From Eoetvoesiella caeni (lineage in GTDB: Bacteria; Pseudomonadota; Gammaproteobacteria; Burkholderiales; Burkholderiaceae_B): 64,000 nucleotides of DNA. Of the stretch, positions 57,006-64,000 are shown one piece after another (the stretch's first letter is position 1; every line of letters starts with the position of its first letter). Under the pieces are notes generated by a model. The model was not told the origin of the DNA. It made no database searches and saw only the letters and a list, made by a program, of their open reading frames with translations. The stretch lies in contig NZ_QNRQ01000001.1 of the NCBI RefSeq assembly GCF_003315175.1, positions 372,001 through 436,000 on the forward strand, given 5' to 3'. A program made the translations under genes and the position numbers.

Positions 57006-58376
57006 ATGACGAAAACCCTGCTTATCCGCAATGCCGATATAGTCGTCACCATGGACGATCAACGACGTGAGATTGCGCAAGGCTCCATCTTCATTCGCGG
57101 CAATGTCATCGAGCAGGTCGGCCCCGGCAATGAGCTTCCCCAAACGGCCGACGAAGTCATCGATGCGAGCGGCCATGTGGCTATACCCGGCCTGATCAAC
57201 ACGCATCACCACATGTACCAGACCCTGACCCGTGCGCTGCCCGCCGCGCAGGACGGGGAGCTCTTTCATTGGCTCACCAATCTTTACCCCGTGTGGGCGG
57301 GGTTGACGCCCGAGATGGTCGGGGTCTCGACGCAGACGGCAATGGCCGAACTGATGCTGTCGGGCTGCACTACCAGCAGCGACCATCTTTATATTTATCC
57401 CAATGGCTGCACGCTCGACCACAGTATCGAAGCCGCGCAGGAAATCGGCATGCGGTTTCACGCCGCGCGCGGCTCAATGAGCGTGGGCCAGTCCAAAGGC
57501 GGGCTGCCGCCCGATAGCGTGGTGGAAGACGAAGCCGCCATTCTGAAAGATACGCAGCGCTTGATAGAACGCTATCACGATGCACAGCCCTATGCGATGC
57601 AGCGCATCGTAGTGGCGCCGTGTTCGCCGTTTTCGGTCTCGCGCGATCTTATGCGCGAATCGGCGGTGCTGGCGCGCAGCTTCAAGGTGTCGATGCATAC
57701 CCATCTGGCGGAAAACACCAACGACGTAGCCTATAGCCGCGAAAAATTCAATATGACGCCGGCCCAGTATGCCGAGGATTGCGGCTGGATCGGCCATGAC
57801 GTATGGCATGCGCATTGCGTGCAGCTGGACGATGCCGGTATAGAGGTCTTCGGCCGCACTCGTACCGGTGTCGCCCATTGTCCGTGCTCGAACATGCGGC
57901 TGGCGTCCGGCATAGCGCCGGTGCGCAAGATGCTGGACTCGCAGGTGCCGGTGGGGCTGGGCGTGGACGGTTCTGCATCGAACGATGGCGGCCATATGCT
58001 GGGCGAAGTGCGCCAGGCCATGCTGCTGCAGCGGGTTGCGCATTGGGACAGCCTGGGCCCGGCGGCCCTCAGCGCGCGCCAGGCGCTCGAAATTGCCACG
58101 CTGGGCGGAGCCCAGGTGCTTGGCCGCGACGATATAGGCGCCTTGAAGCCCGGCATGGCCGCCGATATCGCACTATTCGACATGCGGCAAATCGGCTTTG
58201 CCGGCGCGCTGCACGACCCGGTGGCCGCGCTGGTGTTCTGCACCCCGTCCAACGTGGCCTACAGCCTGATCAACGGCCGCGTGGTGGTTCGGGAAGGCCG
58301 GCTTACAACACTCGACACCGCGCTGCTGTGCGAGCGCCACAACCGCCTGGCTTACGAACTGGCACAAGTGCATTAA
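57006..58376 (+). CDS. 8-oxoguanine deaminase-like amidohydrolase (ATZ/TRZ family)
   Basis: This 456-aa metal-dependent deaminase of the amidohydrolase superfamily has metal ligands in NTHHHMYQTLTRA (H-x-H, about 70), MHTHLAEN (about 225), the HCVQLDD region and GVDGSASNDGG (catalytic Asp, about 325). The LMLSGCTTSSDHLYIYPNG block is the pattern I associate with 8-oxoguanine deaminase and hydroxydechloroatrazine ethylaminohydrolase. The likely reaction is 8-oxoguanine to urate. No other purine catabolic genes are next to it. Confidence 0.82.
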   Translation: MTKTLLIRNADIVVTMDDQRREIAQGSIFIRGNVIEQVGPGNELPQTADEVIDASGHVAIPGLINTHHHMYQTLTRALPAAQDGELFHWLTNLYPVWAGLTPEMVGVSTQTAMAELMLSGCTTSSDHLYIYPNGCTLDHSIEAAQEIGMRFHAARGSMSVGQSKGGLPPDSVVEDEAAILKDTQRLIERYHDAQPYAMQRIVVAPCSPFSVSRDLMRESAVLARSFKVSMHTHLAENTNDVAYSREKFNMTPAQYAEDCGWIGHDVWHAHCVQLDDAGIEVFGRTRTGVAHCPCSNMRLASGIAPVRKMLDSQVPVGLGVDGSASNDGGHMLGEVRQAMLLQRVAHWDSLGPAALSARQALEIATLGGAQVLGRDDIGALKPGMAADIALFDMRQIGFAGALHDPVAALVFCTPSNVAYSLINGRVVVREGRLTTLDTALLCERHNRLAYELAQVH

Positions 58377-58405
58377 GCTTTGCCGCGGCGCACGTGCGTG
58401 GCGGC

Positions 58406-58978
58406 CTAGAACAGTTGCTCCACCTTGAACAGAACCAGCAGTCCCATAATTGCAAAAATGGCGGCAGCCATCGTGTGCACCAGCTTCATGGGAATGCGCG
58501 CGGCAAACTTGTTGCCTACGAACACCGCCGGCACATCCGCTATCAACATACCCAGCGTCGTTCCGGCAATCACCAAGTAAGGCGCCATGTAGTTGGCCGC
58601 CAGGGCGATGGTGGCGATCTGCGTCTTGTCGCCCATTTCCGCCAGGAAAAACGTAATAAAGGTTGCGCCGAACACCCCAAGACGCCGGCCCAGTTGCGCC
58701 TCGTCGTCCTCCATTTTGTCGGGAATCAAGGTCCATGCGGCCATTCCCAGAAACGACAGGCCCAATACCCAGCGCAGCACTTCCGGATTCAAGACCGACG
58801 TGATCCAGGTGCCCAATGCACCCGCCAGGCCATGATTGACCAAAGTGGCGCAAAGTATGCCCAGGACGATGGGCACGGGTTTCTTGAAACGGGCGGCAAG
58901 AATGAAGGCCAGCAATTGCGTTTTATCGCCGATTTCCGCCAGCGCAACAACGCCTGTTGAAACGAGAAAAGCTTCCAT
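58406..58978 (-). CDS. Gdt1/UPF0016 (TMEM165)-family manganese exporter
   Basis: This 190-aa protein has six to seven helices and two inverted copies of the family motif, EIGDKTQ (residues 15-21) and EMGDKTQ (about 112). Such proteins export Mn2+ (MneA/Mnx) or move Ca2+/Mn2+. An upstream yybP-ykoY element on the same strand ties it to manganese. It is convergent with the deaminase gene. The cytoplasmic loop KMEDDEAQLGRR separates the two halves. Confidence 0.9.
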   Translation of the reverse strand: MEAFLVSTGVVALAEIGDKTQLLAFILAARFKKPVPIVLGILCATLVNHGLAGALGTWITSVLNPEVLRWVLGLSFLGMAAWTLIPDKMEDDEAQLGRRLGVFGATFITFFLAEMGDKTQIATIALAANYMAPYLVIAGTTLGMLIADVPAVFVGNKFAARIPMKLVHTMAAAIFAIMGLLVLFKVEQLF

Positions 58979-58997
58979 GGATTGGAGTACCTAGTGT

Positions 58998-59160
58998 GCT
59001 GGCGGACACGATTGACCATGAGGGTCCCGCCAGCGTCGGACACCTTATGGCCAAAAGTCTTGCTAAGCACATACGGCTATTGCCGCGCCGCTTGCACCAT
59101 GGACAATGCCAAGTATGTTGATGCAAGCCGCCCCGTTGCGGGGCGAAGCTACTCCCTAAT
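58998..59160 (-). promoter_or_regulatory. yybP-ykoY manganese riboswitch and expression-platform hairpin
   Basis: Read on the minus strand, the leader of the Gdt1 gene begins TTAGGGAGTAGC (ending at 59160), has a GCCCCGCAACGGGGC hairpin, then CATCAACATACTTGG, and closes with GTGCTTAGCAAGACTTTTGG (down to 59050). The GGGAGTAGC and TTAGCAAGAC-TTT pieces match the conserved Mn2+-binding loops of yybP-ykoY riboswitches. Downstream, GCTGGCGG and CCGCCAGC arms (58998-59034) form a hairpin just before the start codon, a likely expression platform. The genetic logic (ON with Mn2+) is from the family. Confidence 0.85.
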
Positions 59161-59420
59161 GACGGCGTGATTGTACAGGATGGCCGCCGACGCGTCGAAT
59201 GCCGCGCTAAAGCCCCCCTGCGCTCGGTGCTGCGGCGCCCGCGGAAGGGTCGCGCGGCATAGGCCGCAAAAACAGAACGCTGTGGCGCACCGGGACGGCT
59301 TACCGACGCCGCGCCGAGTACTTATAATGGATTCATCAAAACCCAGCGTCCTGCCTGTCCGGTGCGCAAGGTCAATTTCGGCGCCTGATGCCAGGCCCAT
59401 CATACTTGCGAGGCCTCACC

Positions 59421-60314
59421 ATGAGCACTGTACAAAACACAACCGCTTATACGCCCGAAACCGTTACGCAGCCTCGCGGCATCGAACGCCTGGTAAAGGG
59501 CGTGCCGACTTCCGACGGCGCCGGCGTAAAGCTTACCCGCGTACTGACACACGATTTACAGCAGCGGCTGGATCCTTATCTTATGCTGGACGCTTTCGGC
59601 AGCGACGATCCCGACGACTATATTGCCGGCTTTCCGAACCATCCGCATCGGGGCTTCGAAACCGTTACCTATATGATTTCAGGGCGCATGCGCCATAACG
59701 ATAGCTACGGCCACGAAGGCATCCTGCAAAACGGCGGCGTGCAATGGATGACAGCCGGCCGGGGTGTCGTGCACTCGGAATTGCCCGAGCAGGAAGAAGG
59801 CCGCATGGAAGGCTTTCAGTTATGGCTTAACTTGCCCGCCAAAGACAAAATGACGGCCCCGGGCTATCACGACTTCCAGAACGATTCCATTCCCGAATTG
59901 CGCTTGGACAACGGCGTCAAGGCGCGCGTCATTGCCGGCCGCAGCCACGGGCTGGACGGAGCCATGCAGCGCGCCACCACCGAACCGCTCTACCTCGACC
60001 TGCATTTCGACTCCGCGGGCAGCTTCAGCCAAACGCTGCCGGCGGCCGCCAATGCATTTGTTTATGTGTACCAGGGCAGCGCCAGCATTGAAGGGCAAAC
60101 GGTGCCGGAACATACGATGGCCATTTTGCGCAACGACCCCAAAGCCGACGGCGTCGTCCTGGAAAGCCAGGGCTCGGCGCGCGTGCTGCTGATTGCCGGC
60201 CTGCCGCTGCGCGAACCTATCGCCCAGTACGGACCTTTCGTCATGAATACCCAGCAGGAACTGGTTGAAGCGGTCAGCGACTTCCAGGCCGGCCTATTCG
60301 GGAAATCGCAATAA
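59421..60314 (+). CDS. Pirin-family protein
   Basis: This 297-aa bicupin has metal ligands in FPNHPHRGFETVTYM (about 75-85, HPHRGFE) and HSELPEQEEG (about 120), and a typical QLWLNLPAKDKM. Bacterial pirins of this type (YhhW-like) can have quercetinase activity. The ATG at 59421 follows a 260-bp gap from the riboswitch in which I see no gene. Confidence 0.92.
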   Translation: MSTVQNTTAYTPETVTQPRGIERLVKGVPTSDGAGVKLTRVLTHDLQQRLDPYLMLDAFGSDDPDDYIAGFPNHPHRGFETVTYMISGRMRHNDSYGHEGILQNGGVQWMTAGRGVVHSELPEQEEGRMEGFQLWLNLPAKDKMTAPGYHDFQNDSIPELRLDNGVKARVIAGRSHGLDGAMQRATTEPLYLDLHFDSAGSFSQTLPAAANAFVYVYQGSASIEGQTVPEHTMAILRNDPKADGVVLESQGSARVLLIAGLPLREPIAQYGPFVMNTQQELVEAVSDFQAGLFGKSQ

Positions 60315-60453
60315 CACGCCATCAAGGCTAATCCAAGGGCGGCCCGGCAAACCCGGTCGTCCCTTGGAATCCCCAATATGCGGCGACGTGCAAGTAGCGG
60401 GCAGCCGGCCTGTTAGAATTGGCCTTCTCCTCAAACGTTGGCCTTGCCGCACT

Positions 60454-61851
60454 GTGACCTCTTCTACTTTCTCCAGCCTGCCCCTGTCTCCCGCCCTGCT
60501 CGAAAACCTCGAGCGGCTGGAATATCGCAGCATGACGCCCATACAGGCCCAGAGCCTGCCCTTGATACTGCAAGGCAAGGACGTCATAGCCCAGGGCAAG
60601 ACCGGCAGCGGCAAAACCGCCGCGTTCGGGCTGGGCATCCTGCATACGCTCAAACAAGCCTGGTTCGGCACGCAGGCCCTGGTGCTCTGCCCTACGCGCG
60701 AGCTTGCCGAACAGGTAGCAACCGAATTGCGCCGCCTGGCGCGGGCCGCGGACAACATCAAGATTCTGACGCTATGCGGCGGCGCCCCCATCCGGCCGCA
60801 GATCGAATCGCTGCAGCACGGGGCCCACATTATCGTGGCAACGCCCGGGCGCCTGCTGGACCACATCGAACGCGCCAGCGTGGATTTGTCGGGCCTGAAA
60901 ACCCTGGTGCTGGACGAGGCCGACCGCATGGTGGACATGGGGTTCTATGATGACTTGGTCACTATCGTCAAAGCCTGCCCCATACGCCGGCAAACCTTGC
61001 TGTTTTCGGCCACCTATCCCGACAATATTCGCAAGGCCAGCGCCCGCTTCCTGAATCGACCCGTCGAGGTCAGGCTGGAATCCGTGCACGACGGCTCGCA
61101 AATCGAACAGTTTTTCTATGAAATAAACCCGGCGTACCGCAATGCCGCGGTCGCCAAGCTGCTTGAACACTTCAGGCCCACATCGACCCTGGCATTTTGC
61201 AACACCAAGGCACAGGTGCGCGAATTGGTCGTGGACCTGCGCGAGCGCGGCTTCTCGGCGCTGGCCCTGCACGGCGACCTGGAACAGCGCGAGCGCGAAG
61301 ATGTGCTGGTGCAATTTACCAATCAAAGTTGTTCGGTGCTGGTCGCAACCGACGTGGCCGCCCGAGGCCTGGACATCCAGACGCTGGATGCCGTCATCAA
61401 CGTGGACATCACACCGGACGCGGAAGTGCATATCCACCGCATCGGCCGCACCGGCCGCAACGACGCCAAAGGACTGGCCCTAAGCCTGGTGGCGCCGGCC
61501 GAAATGCGATGGGCGGCGCTTATAGAAGCGTATCAAGGCAAACCCATCGTCTGGTCCAAGCTGGACAAGCTCAAACCGACAGGCGAAGGCCCGGTTCAGG
61601 CCCCCATGGTGACCTTGTGCATACAGGGCGGCAAAAAAGACAAACTGCGCCCGGGCGACCTGGTGGGCGCATTGACCAAGGACGCCGGCTTTGCCTTCGA
61701 GCAAATCGGCAAAATCACGGTATTCGAGTTTGTGACTTTCGTTGCGCTGAACCGGCATATCGCCAATGATGTATTCGACAAGCTTAGCGAAGGCACTATC
61801 AAAGGCCGCCGTTTCAGAATGCGCTTCATGCACAACGACTTGTATCTTTGA
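60454..61851 (+). CDS. dbpA: ATP-dependent RNA helicase DbpA
   Basis: This 465-aa DEAD-box helicase acts on 23S rRNA in 50S assembly. It has the Q motif (about 25), Walker A GKTGSGKTAAFG (about 52), VLDEADRMVDMGF, SATYP and HRIGRTGR, then the DbpA-specific RNA-binding domain (about 390-465) ending FRMRFMHNDLYL. A GTG at 60454 gives the expected N-terminus VTSSTFSSLPLSPALLENL; upstream in-frame sequence continues into unrelated residues overlapping the pirin gene, so GTG is taken as start. Confidence 0.93.
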   Translation: MTSSTFSSLPLSPALLENLERLEYRSMTPIQAQSLPLILQGKDVIAQGKTGSGKTAAFGLGILHTLKQAWFGTQALVLCPTRELAEQVATELRRLARAADNIKILTLCGGAPIRPQIESLQHGAHIIVATPGRLLDHIERASVDLSGLKTLVLDEADRMVDMGFYDDLVTIVKACPIRRQTLLFSATYPDNIRKASARFLNRPVEVRLESVHDGSQIEQFFYEINPAYRNAAVAKLLEHFRPTSTLAFCNTKAQVRELVVDLRERGFSALALHGDLEQREREDVLVQFTNQSCSVLVATDVAARGLDIQTLDAVINVDITPDAEVHIHRIGRTGRNDAKGLALSLVAPAEMRWAALIEAYQGKPIVWSKLDKLKPTGEGPVQAPMVTLCIQGGKKDKLRPGDLVGALTKDAGFAFEQIGKITVFEFVTFVALNRHIANDVFDKLSEGTIKGRRFRMRFMHNDLYL

Positions 61852-61870
61852 TTGCCGGCAAACGCCTGCC

Positions 61871-62083
61871 CTAGCTCAGATTTTCCTTGACCCAGGCCTC
61901 GCCGTCCATGGCAAGCTGCATGACCATCCGCACGATCTGCAGCTCGGTCTTGCCGGCTTCCCGCTGGCGGCCGGCATAAGCCTCCAGGCTCTCGTCGGTG
62001 GGCAGCCAGTCGCGCTCGGGCTGGACTTCAAGTCCATCCAAATGTTTGATATTGCCATTGGGCAAAATATACCAATCGTTCAT
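61871..62083 (-). CDS. Small conserved-looking hypothetical protein
   Basis: This 70-aa acidic soluble protein starts MNDWYILPNGNIKHLDGLEV and contains QPERDWLPTDESLEAYAGRQ. No domain is recognised. It ends in a short helix. It lies 11 bp after ribA on the same strand, so it is probably co-transcribed with it. The good RBS-like AGGAGCCC before ATG and balanced composition support coding. Convergent with dbpA. Confidence 0.6.
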   Translation of the reverse strand: MNDWYILPNGNIKHLDGLEVQPERDWLPTDESLEAYAGRQREAGKTELQIVRMVMQLAMDGEAWVKENLS

Positions 62084-62094
62084 TTTCTGGGCTC

Positions 62095-62697
62095 CTACTC
62101 TTCTTCGACGAGATAGCCTTTGAACAAATGGCCCAGCTTGATGGCCTTGGTGCGCAGGTAGCCTTCGTTATAGCGGTTTCGGTTGACCTGCAATGGAATG
62201 CGTTCGGTTACATCGATGCCCAGTTCGCGCAATGCGTCGACTTTGCGCGGATTGTTGGTCATCAGGCGCAAACGCTCAATGCCGAAGTGGTCCAGCATGG
62301 GCTTGCATAGGTCGTAGCGGCGCAGATCGGCGGGAAAGCCAAGCTGTTCGTTGGCCTCGACCGTATCGGCCCCCTGGTCTTGCAGGTTATAGGCACGGAT
62401 CTTGTTCAGCAGGCCAATGCCGCGGCCTTCCTGGCGTAAATAAAGCAAGGCTCCGCGCCCTTCGGCCGCGATCATTTCCAGCGCCGTTTCCAGTTGGGCG
62501 CCGCAGTCGCAGCGTTGGCTGAACAGGCCGTCGCCGGTCAGGCACTCGGAATGGACACGCGCAAGCACGGGTTCGCCGTTGTCCAGGTCACCTAACGTAA
62601 GCATGACGTGTTCTTTGCCTGTTTCAGGCACGACAAAGGCATGCAACTGGAACATGGCCCAGGGCGTGGGCAATTTGCAGGAAGTAACGTAGTCCAA
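62095..62697 (-). CDS. ribA: GTP cyclohydrolase II
   Basis: This enzyme of about 200 aa opens GTP in the first step of riboflavin biosynthesis. The zinc cysteines lie in [18 protein letters not shown] (C-x10-C-x-C), the catalytic region in [20 protein letters not shown] and the GTP-binding end in [10 protein letters not shown]. There is no ATG near the expected start. TTG at 62697 is preferred because a TATAAT (plus 62724-62729) lies just upstream and would place the mRNA start near 62717; an in-frame TTG at 62718 would then lie at or before the mRNA start. Confidence 0.93.
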   Translation of the reverse strand: MDYVTSCKLPTPWAMFQLHAFVVPETGKEHVMLTLGDLDNGEPVLARVHSECLTGDGLFSQRCDCGAQLETALEMIAAEGRGALLYLRQEGRGIGLLNKIRAYNLQDQGADTVEANEQLGFPADLRRYDLCKPMLDHFGIERLRLMTNNPRKVDALRELGIDVTERIPLQVNRNRYNEGYLRTKAIKLGHLFKGYLVEEE

Positions 62698-62756
62698 TTT
62701 TATTCTCGAGAACCGCAATGCTGCATTATAAACGCGAGGCGGAAAGGGGCGCCTCG

Positions 62757-62793
62757 ATGCTTCGCTGCCGCGCGGCTCGCGGCCCCCGAATGG
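62757..62793. repeat. Degenerate copy of the 82-bp repeat (first half)
   Basis: ATGCTTCGCTGCCGCGCGGC with the following TCGCGGCCCCCGAATGG aligns with the ACGCTTCACCGCTACGCGGTTCGCTGCCCCC part of the 16801 copy at roughly 28 of 37 positions. Lying between ribA and fliA, it supports a dispersed intergenic element. Confidence 0.45.
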
Positions 62794-62805
62794 ACGATTC
62801 GGAGG

Positions 62806-63567
62806 CTACAAAAGGTTTTGCAAGGCGTACTCGCCGGGGCTTTCGTCCCAGAAGTCGCTGGCCAGCATAGCGCGGATGCGGGTTACGGCCTGCGAGCGCA
62901 ACTGCGACACCCGCCCTTCTGTAATCCCCATGACCGCACCGATTTCCTTTTGGTTCAAATCCTGCTCGAACTGCAGGGAAAGCAGCATTTTTTCACGTTC
63001 CGGCAAGCTTTGGATTGCGCCGACCAGGGCTTCGCGCAAGCCGTCCGAAACCAGTGCATTCAAGGGATTGGACCATTCGCCCTGTGCTTCGGACTGCAAT
63101 TGCGGATGATCCAGGCCGTCGCCGGACTCGCCGTGATTGCGTGCCAGATCTTCGTAGTGAATGACTTGAACGCCGCGTGCATCTTCCAGCAGCTCTTGAT
63201 ATTCCTGCAGCGACAGCCCCATTTCCTGGGCTATTTCAAGCTCGGTGGCCGGGCGCATCAGCCGGTGGCTCAATTGATGAATGGCCTGCTCGATACCTTT
63301 GGTTTTGGTGCGTACGCTGCGCGGCAGCCAATCCTGGCTGCGCAGTTCGTCCAGCATGGACCCGCGAATCCGCATGACCGCATAAGTCTCGAATTGAGCG
63401 TCGGGCGTTTTCTGGTAGCGACGGATGGCATCCAGCAAACCCATAAGCCCCGCCTGCATCAAATCATCAAGCTCGACACTGGCGGGAAGCCTTGAGATAA
63501 GCTGCAAAGCCAGGCGGCGCACCATAGGAGCGTACTGCCCGACCATTTGGTCTTCGGAACTCGACAT
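62806..63567 (-). CDS. fliA: Flagellar sigma factor sigma-28 (FliA)
   Basis: This 253-aa RNA polymerase sigma factor drives late flagellar genes. Region 2 covers QLISRLPASVELDDLMQAG and DAIRRYQKTPDAQFETYAVM (about 20-65), region 3 is around LRPATELEIAQEM, and region 4 ends with the HTH KEIGAVMGITEGRVSQLRSQAVTR (about 205-230). The length is that of the family. A gene with a sigma-28-like promoter starts 270 bp away on the other strand. Confidence 0.95.
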   Translation of the reverse strand: MSSSEDQMVGQYAPMVRRLALQLISRLPASVELDDLMQAGLMGLLDAIRRYQKTPDAQFETYAVMRIRGSMLDELRSQDWLPRSVRTKTKGIEQAIHQLSHRLMRPATELEIAQEMGLSLQEYQELLEDARGVQVIHYEDLARNHGESGDGLDHPQLQSEAQGEWSNPLNALVSDGLREALVGAIQSLPEREKMLLSLQFEQDLNQKEIGAVMGITEGRVSQLRSQAVTRIRAMLASDFWDESPGEYALQNLL

Positions 63568-63688
63568 GCGTTAATAATTTGGTCGCAAAAATGAACAGAT
63601 TACGTATTTTCCCCGGTTTCAACCAAAAGATAGACTGAAGCTGCCCCGACTTTTATCGCCTATTCGCCGGATTAGACGCAAAAAACCC

Positions 63689-63715
63689 TAAAGTTTCCCT
63701 TTGGAACACCGTTAA
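63689..63715 (+). promoter_or_regulatory. Sigma-28 (FliA)-type promoter
   Basis: TAAAGTTT, an 11-base spacer, then ACCGTTAA. The -35 element is a perfect match to the sigma-28 consensus TAAAGTTT, the spacing is exact, and the -10 differs from GCCGATAA at two positions. It points toward the gene starting at 63836, about 115 bp downstream. Confidence 0.7.
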
Positions 63716-63835
63716 GGTATTCGACAGTTTGTCGAGCAGAGCCCTAGCAGGCTGGCCACATGGCCAATTACTCAAGACCTGGGGGCGCTGCATTATCCGT
63801 CAGCGGCTGGTTTTCCGAAACTCGGGGATTTTTTC

Positions 63836-64000
63836 ATGGTCAACCCAATATCTTCCGCTTTGTCTAGCGCCATCAACCCGGCTCCGCCTGAAATCGAAAG
63901 ACCTGCCGTCTTTCCGGAACCGGCCCGGCAAGTAACCGCTACGGCAGAAACCTTAAGCGCCAATGCCTTCAACGACGCCAGGCAGCAAACCCCGCAAGAC
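63836..64000 (+). CDS. Start of a probable late flagellar gene (partial)
   Basis: An open frame from ATG 63836 runs in frame to the window end (55 codons). The product begins MVNPISSALSSAINPAPPEI and is rich in P/A/T/E, without a signal peptide. GGGGA precedes the start by about nine bases. The sigma-28-type promoter upstream and fliA next door suggest a class III flagellar protein, for example a FlaG-like protein, but too little is visible to name it. Confidence 0.6.
   Translation, partial: MVNPISSALSSAINPAPPEIERPAVFPEPARQVTATAETLSANAFNDARQQTPQD

Noticed and set aside
59171-59698. Plus-strand frame ahead of and overlapping pirin
   Set aside because: It is arginine-rich, out of frame with pirin and overlaps its first 280 bases; pirin has the clear domain evidence.

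Overview
The window comes from a betaproteobacterium of the order Burkholderiales, most likely family Alcaligenaceae (Bordetella/Achromobacter/Pusillimonas relatives). The reasons are the tmRNA tag peptide ANDERFALAA, a short OmpA with a Bordetella-type N-terminus, the collinear block gyrA-serC-pheA-tyrA-aroA-cmk-rpsA-ihfB-lapA-lapB-hldA-hldD, and uniformly high-GC codon use. Coding density is high. I see no prophage, insertion sequence, CRISPR array or rRNA/tRNA operon. The only structural RNA gene is tmRNA.

Layout. 1-6.1 kb: end of a cardiolipin synthase (clsB) overlapping ybhN, a 67-aa stand-alone histidine-kinase dimerisation-like protein, clpB on the minus strand, a LysR regulator, and an Fnr regulator with a complete Fe-S cysteine set. 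6.2-12.8 kb: a minus-strand cbb3 oxidase locus (CcoI-like protein, ccoS, ccoN, ccoO, ccoQ, ccoP, ccoG, short ccoH, small membrane protein) preceded by a class-II-spaced FNR box. 12.9-25.7 kb: aceA, queF, an MFS transporter, pgsA, uvrC, nagZ, acpS, a paaG-like gene, orn, an M48 protease, rsgA, a Nudix CoA pyrophosphatase and rplS. 25.8-36.7 kb: a 57-aa membrane protein, a 1-Cys peroxiredoxin, acyl-CoA dehydrogenase with etfAB, a deacetylase-family protein, mltB, egtD-egtB (ergothioneine) and cysM. 36.7-51.3 kb: a helix-hairpin-helix protein, then LPS heptose genes, lapAB, ihfB, rpsA, cmk, aroA, tyrA, pheA, serC and gyrA, transcribed from gyrA downward. 51.7-64 kb: ompA, ubiG, gph, tmRNA, a VOC protein, two membrane proteins (one of 24 aa), an FMN reductase, an 8-oxoguanine-deaminase-like enzyme, a Gdt1-type Mn exporter behind a yybP-ykoY riboswitch, pirin, dbpA, ribA, fliA, and the start of a gene behind a sigma-28-like promoter.

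Most notable is the protein upstream of ccoS. It retains all eight predicted helices of a copper P1B-ATPase of the CcoI type, including the CPC motif, but both cytosolic loops (actuator domain and phosphorylation/nucleotide-binding domains) are gone, in frame. It sits behind the FNR box and next to a CcoH lacking its periplasmic domain, so this lineage appears to run a reduced cbb3 assembly set. Other points of interest are the isolated histidine-kinase dimerisation-like domain, the 24-aa membrane peptide with a strong ribosome-binding site, a 14-bp tandem repeat upstream of rpsA, a perfect palindrome upstream of aceA, and an 82-bp GC-rich intergenic repeat. All calls come from reading the sequence; no database search was run.
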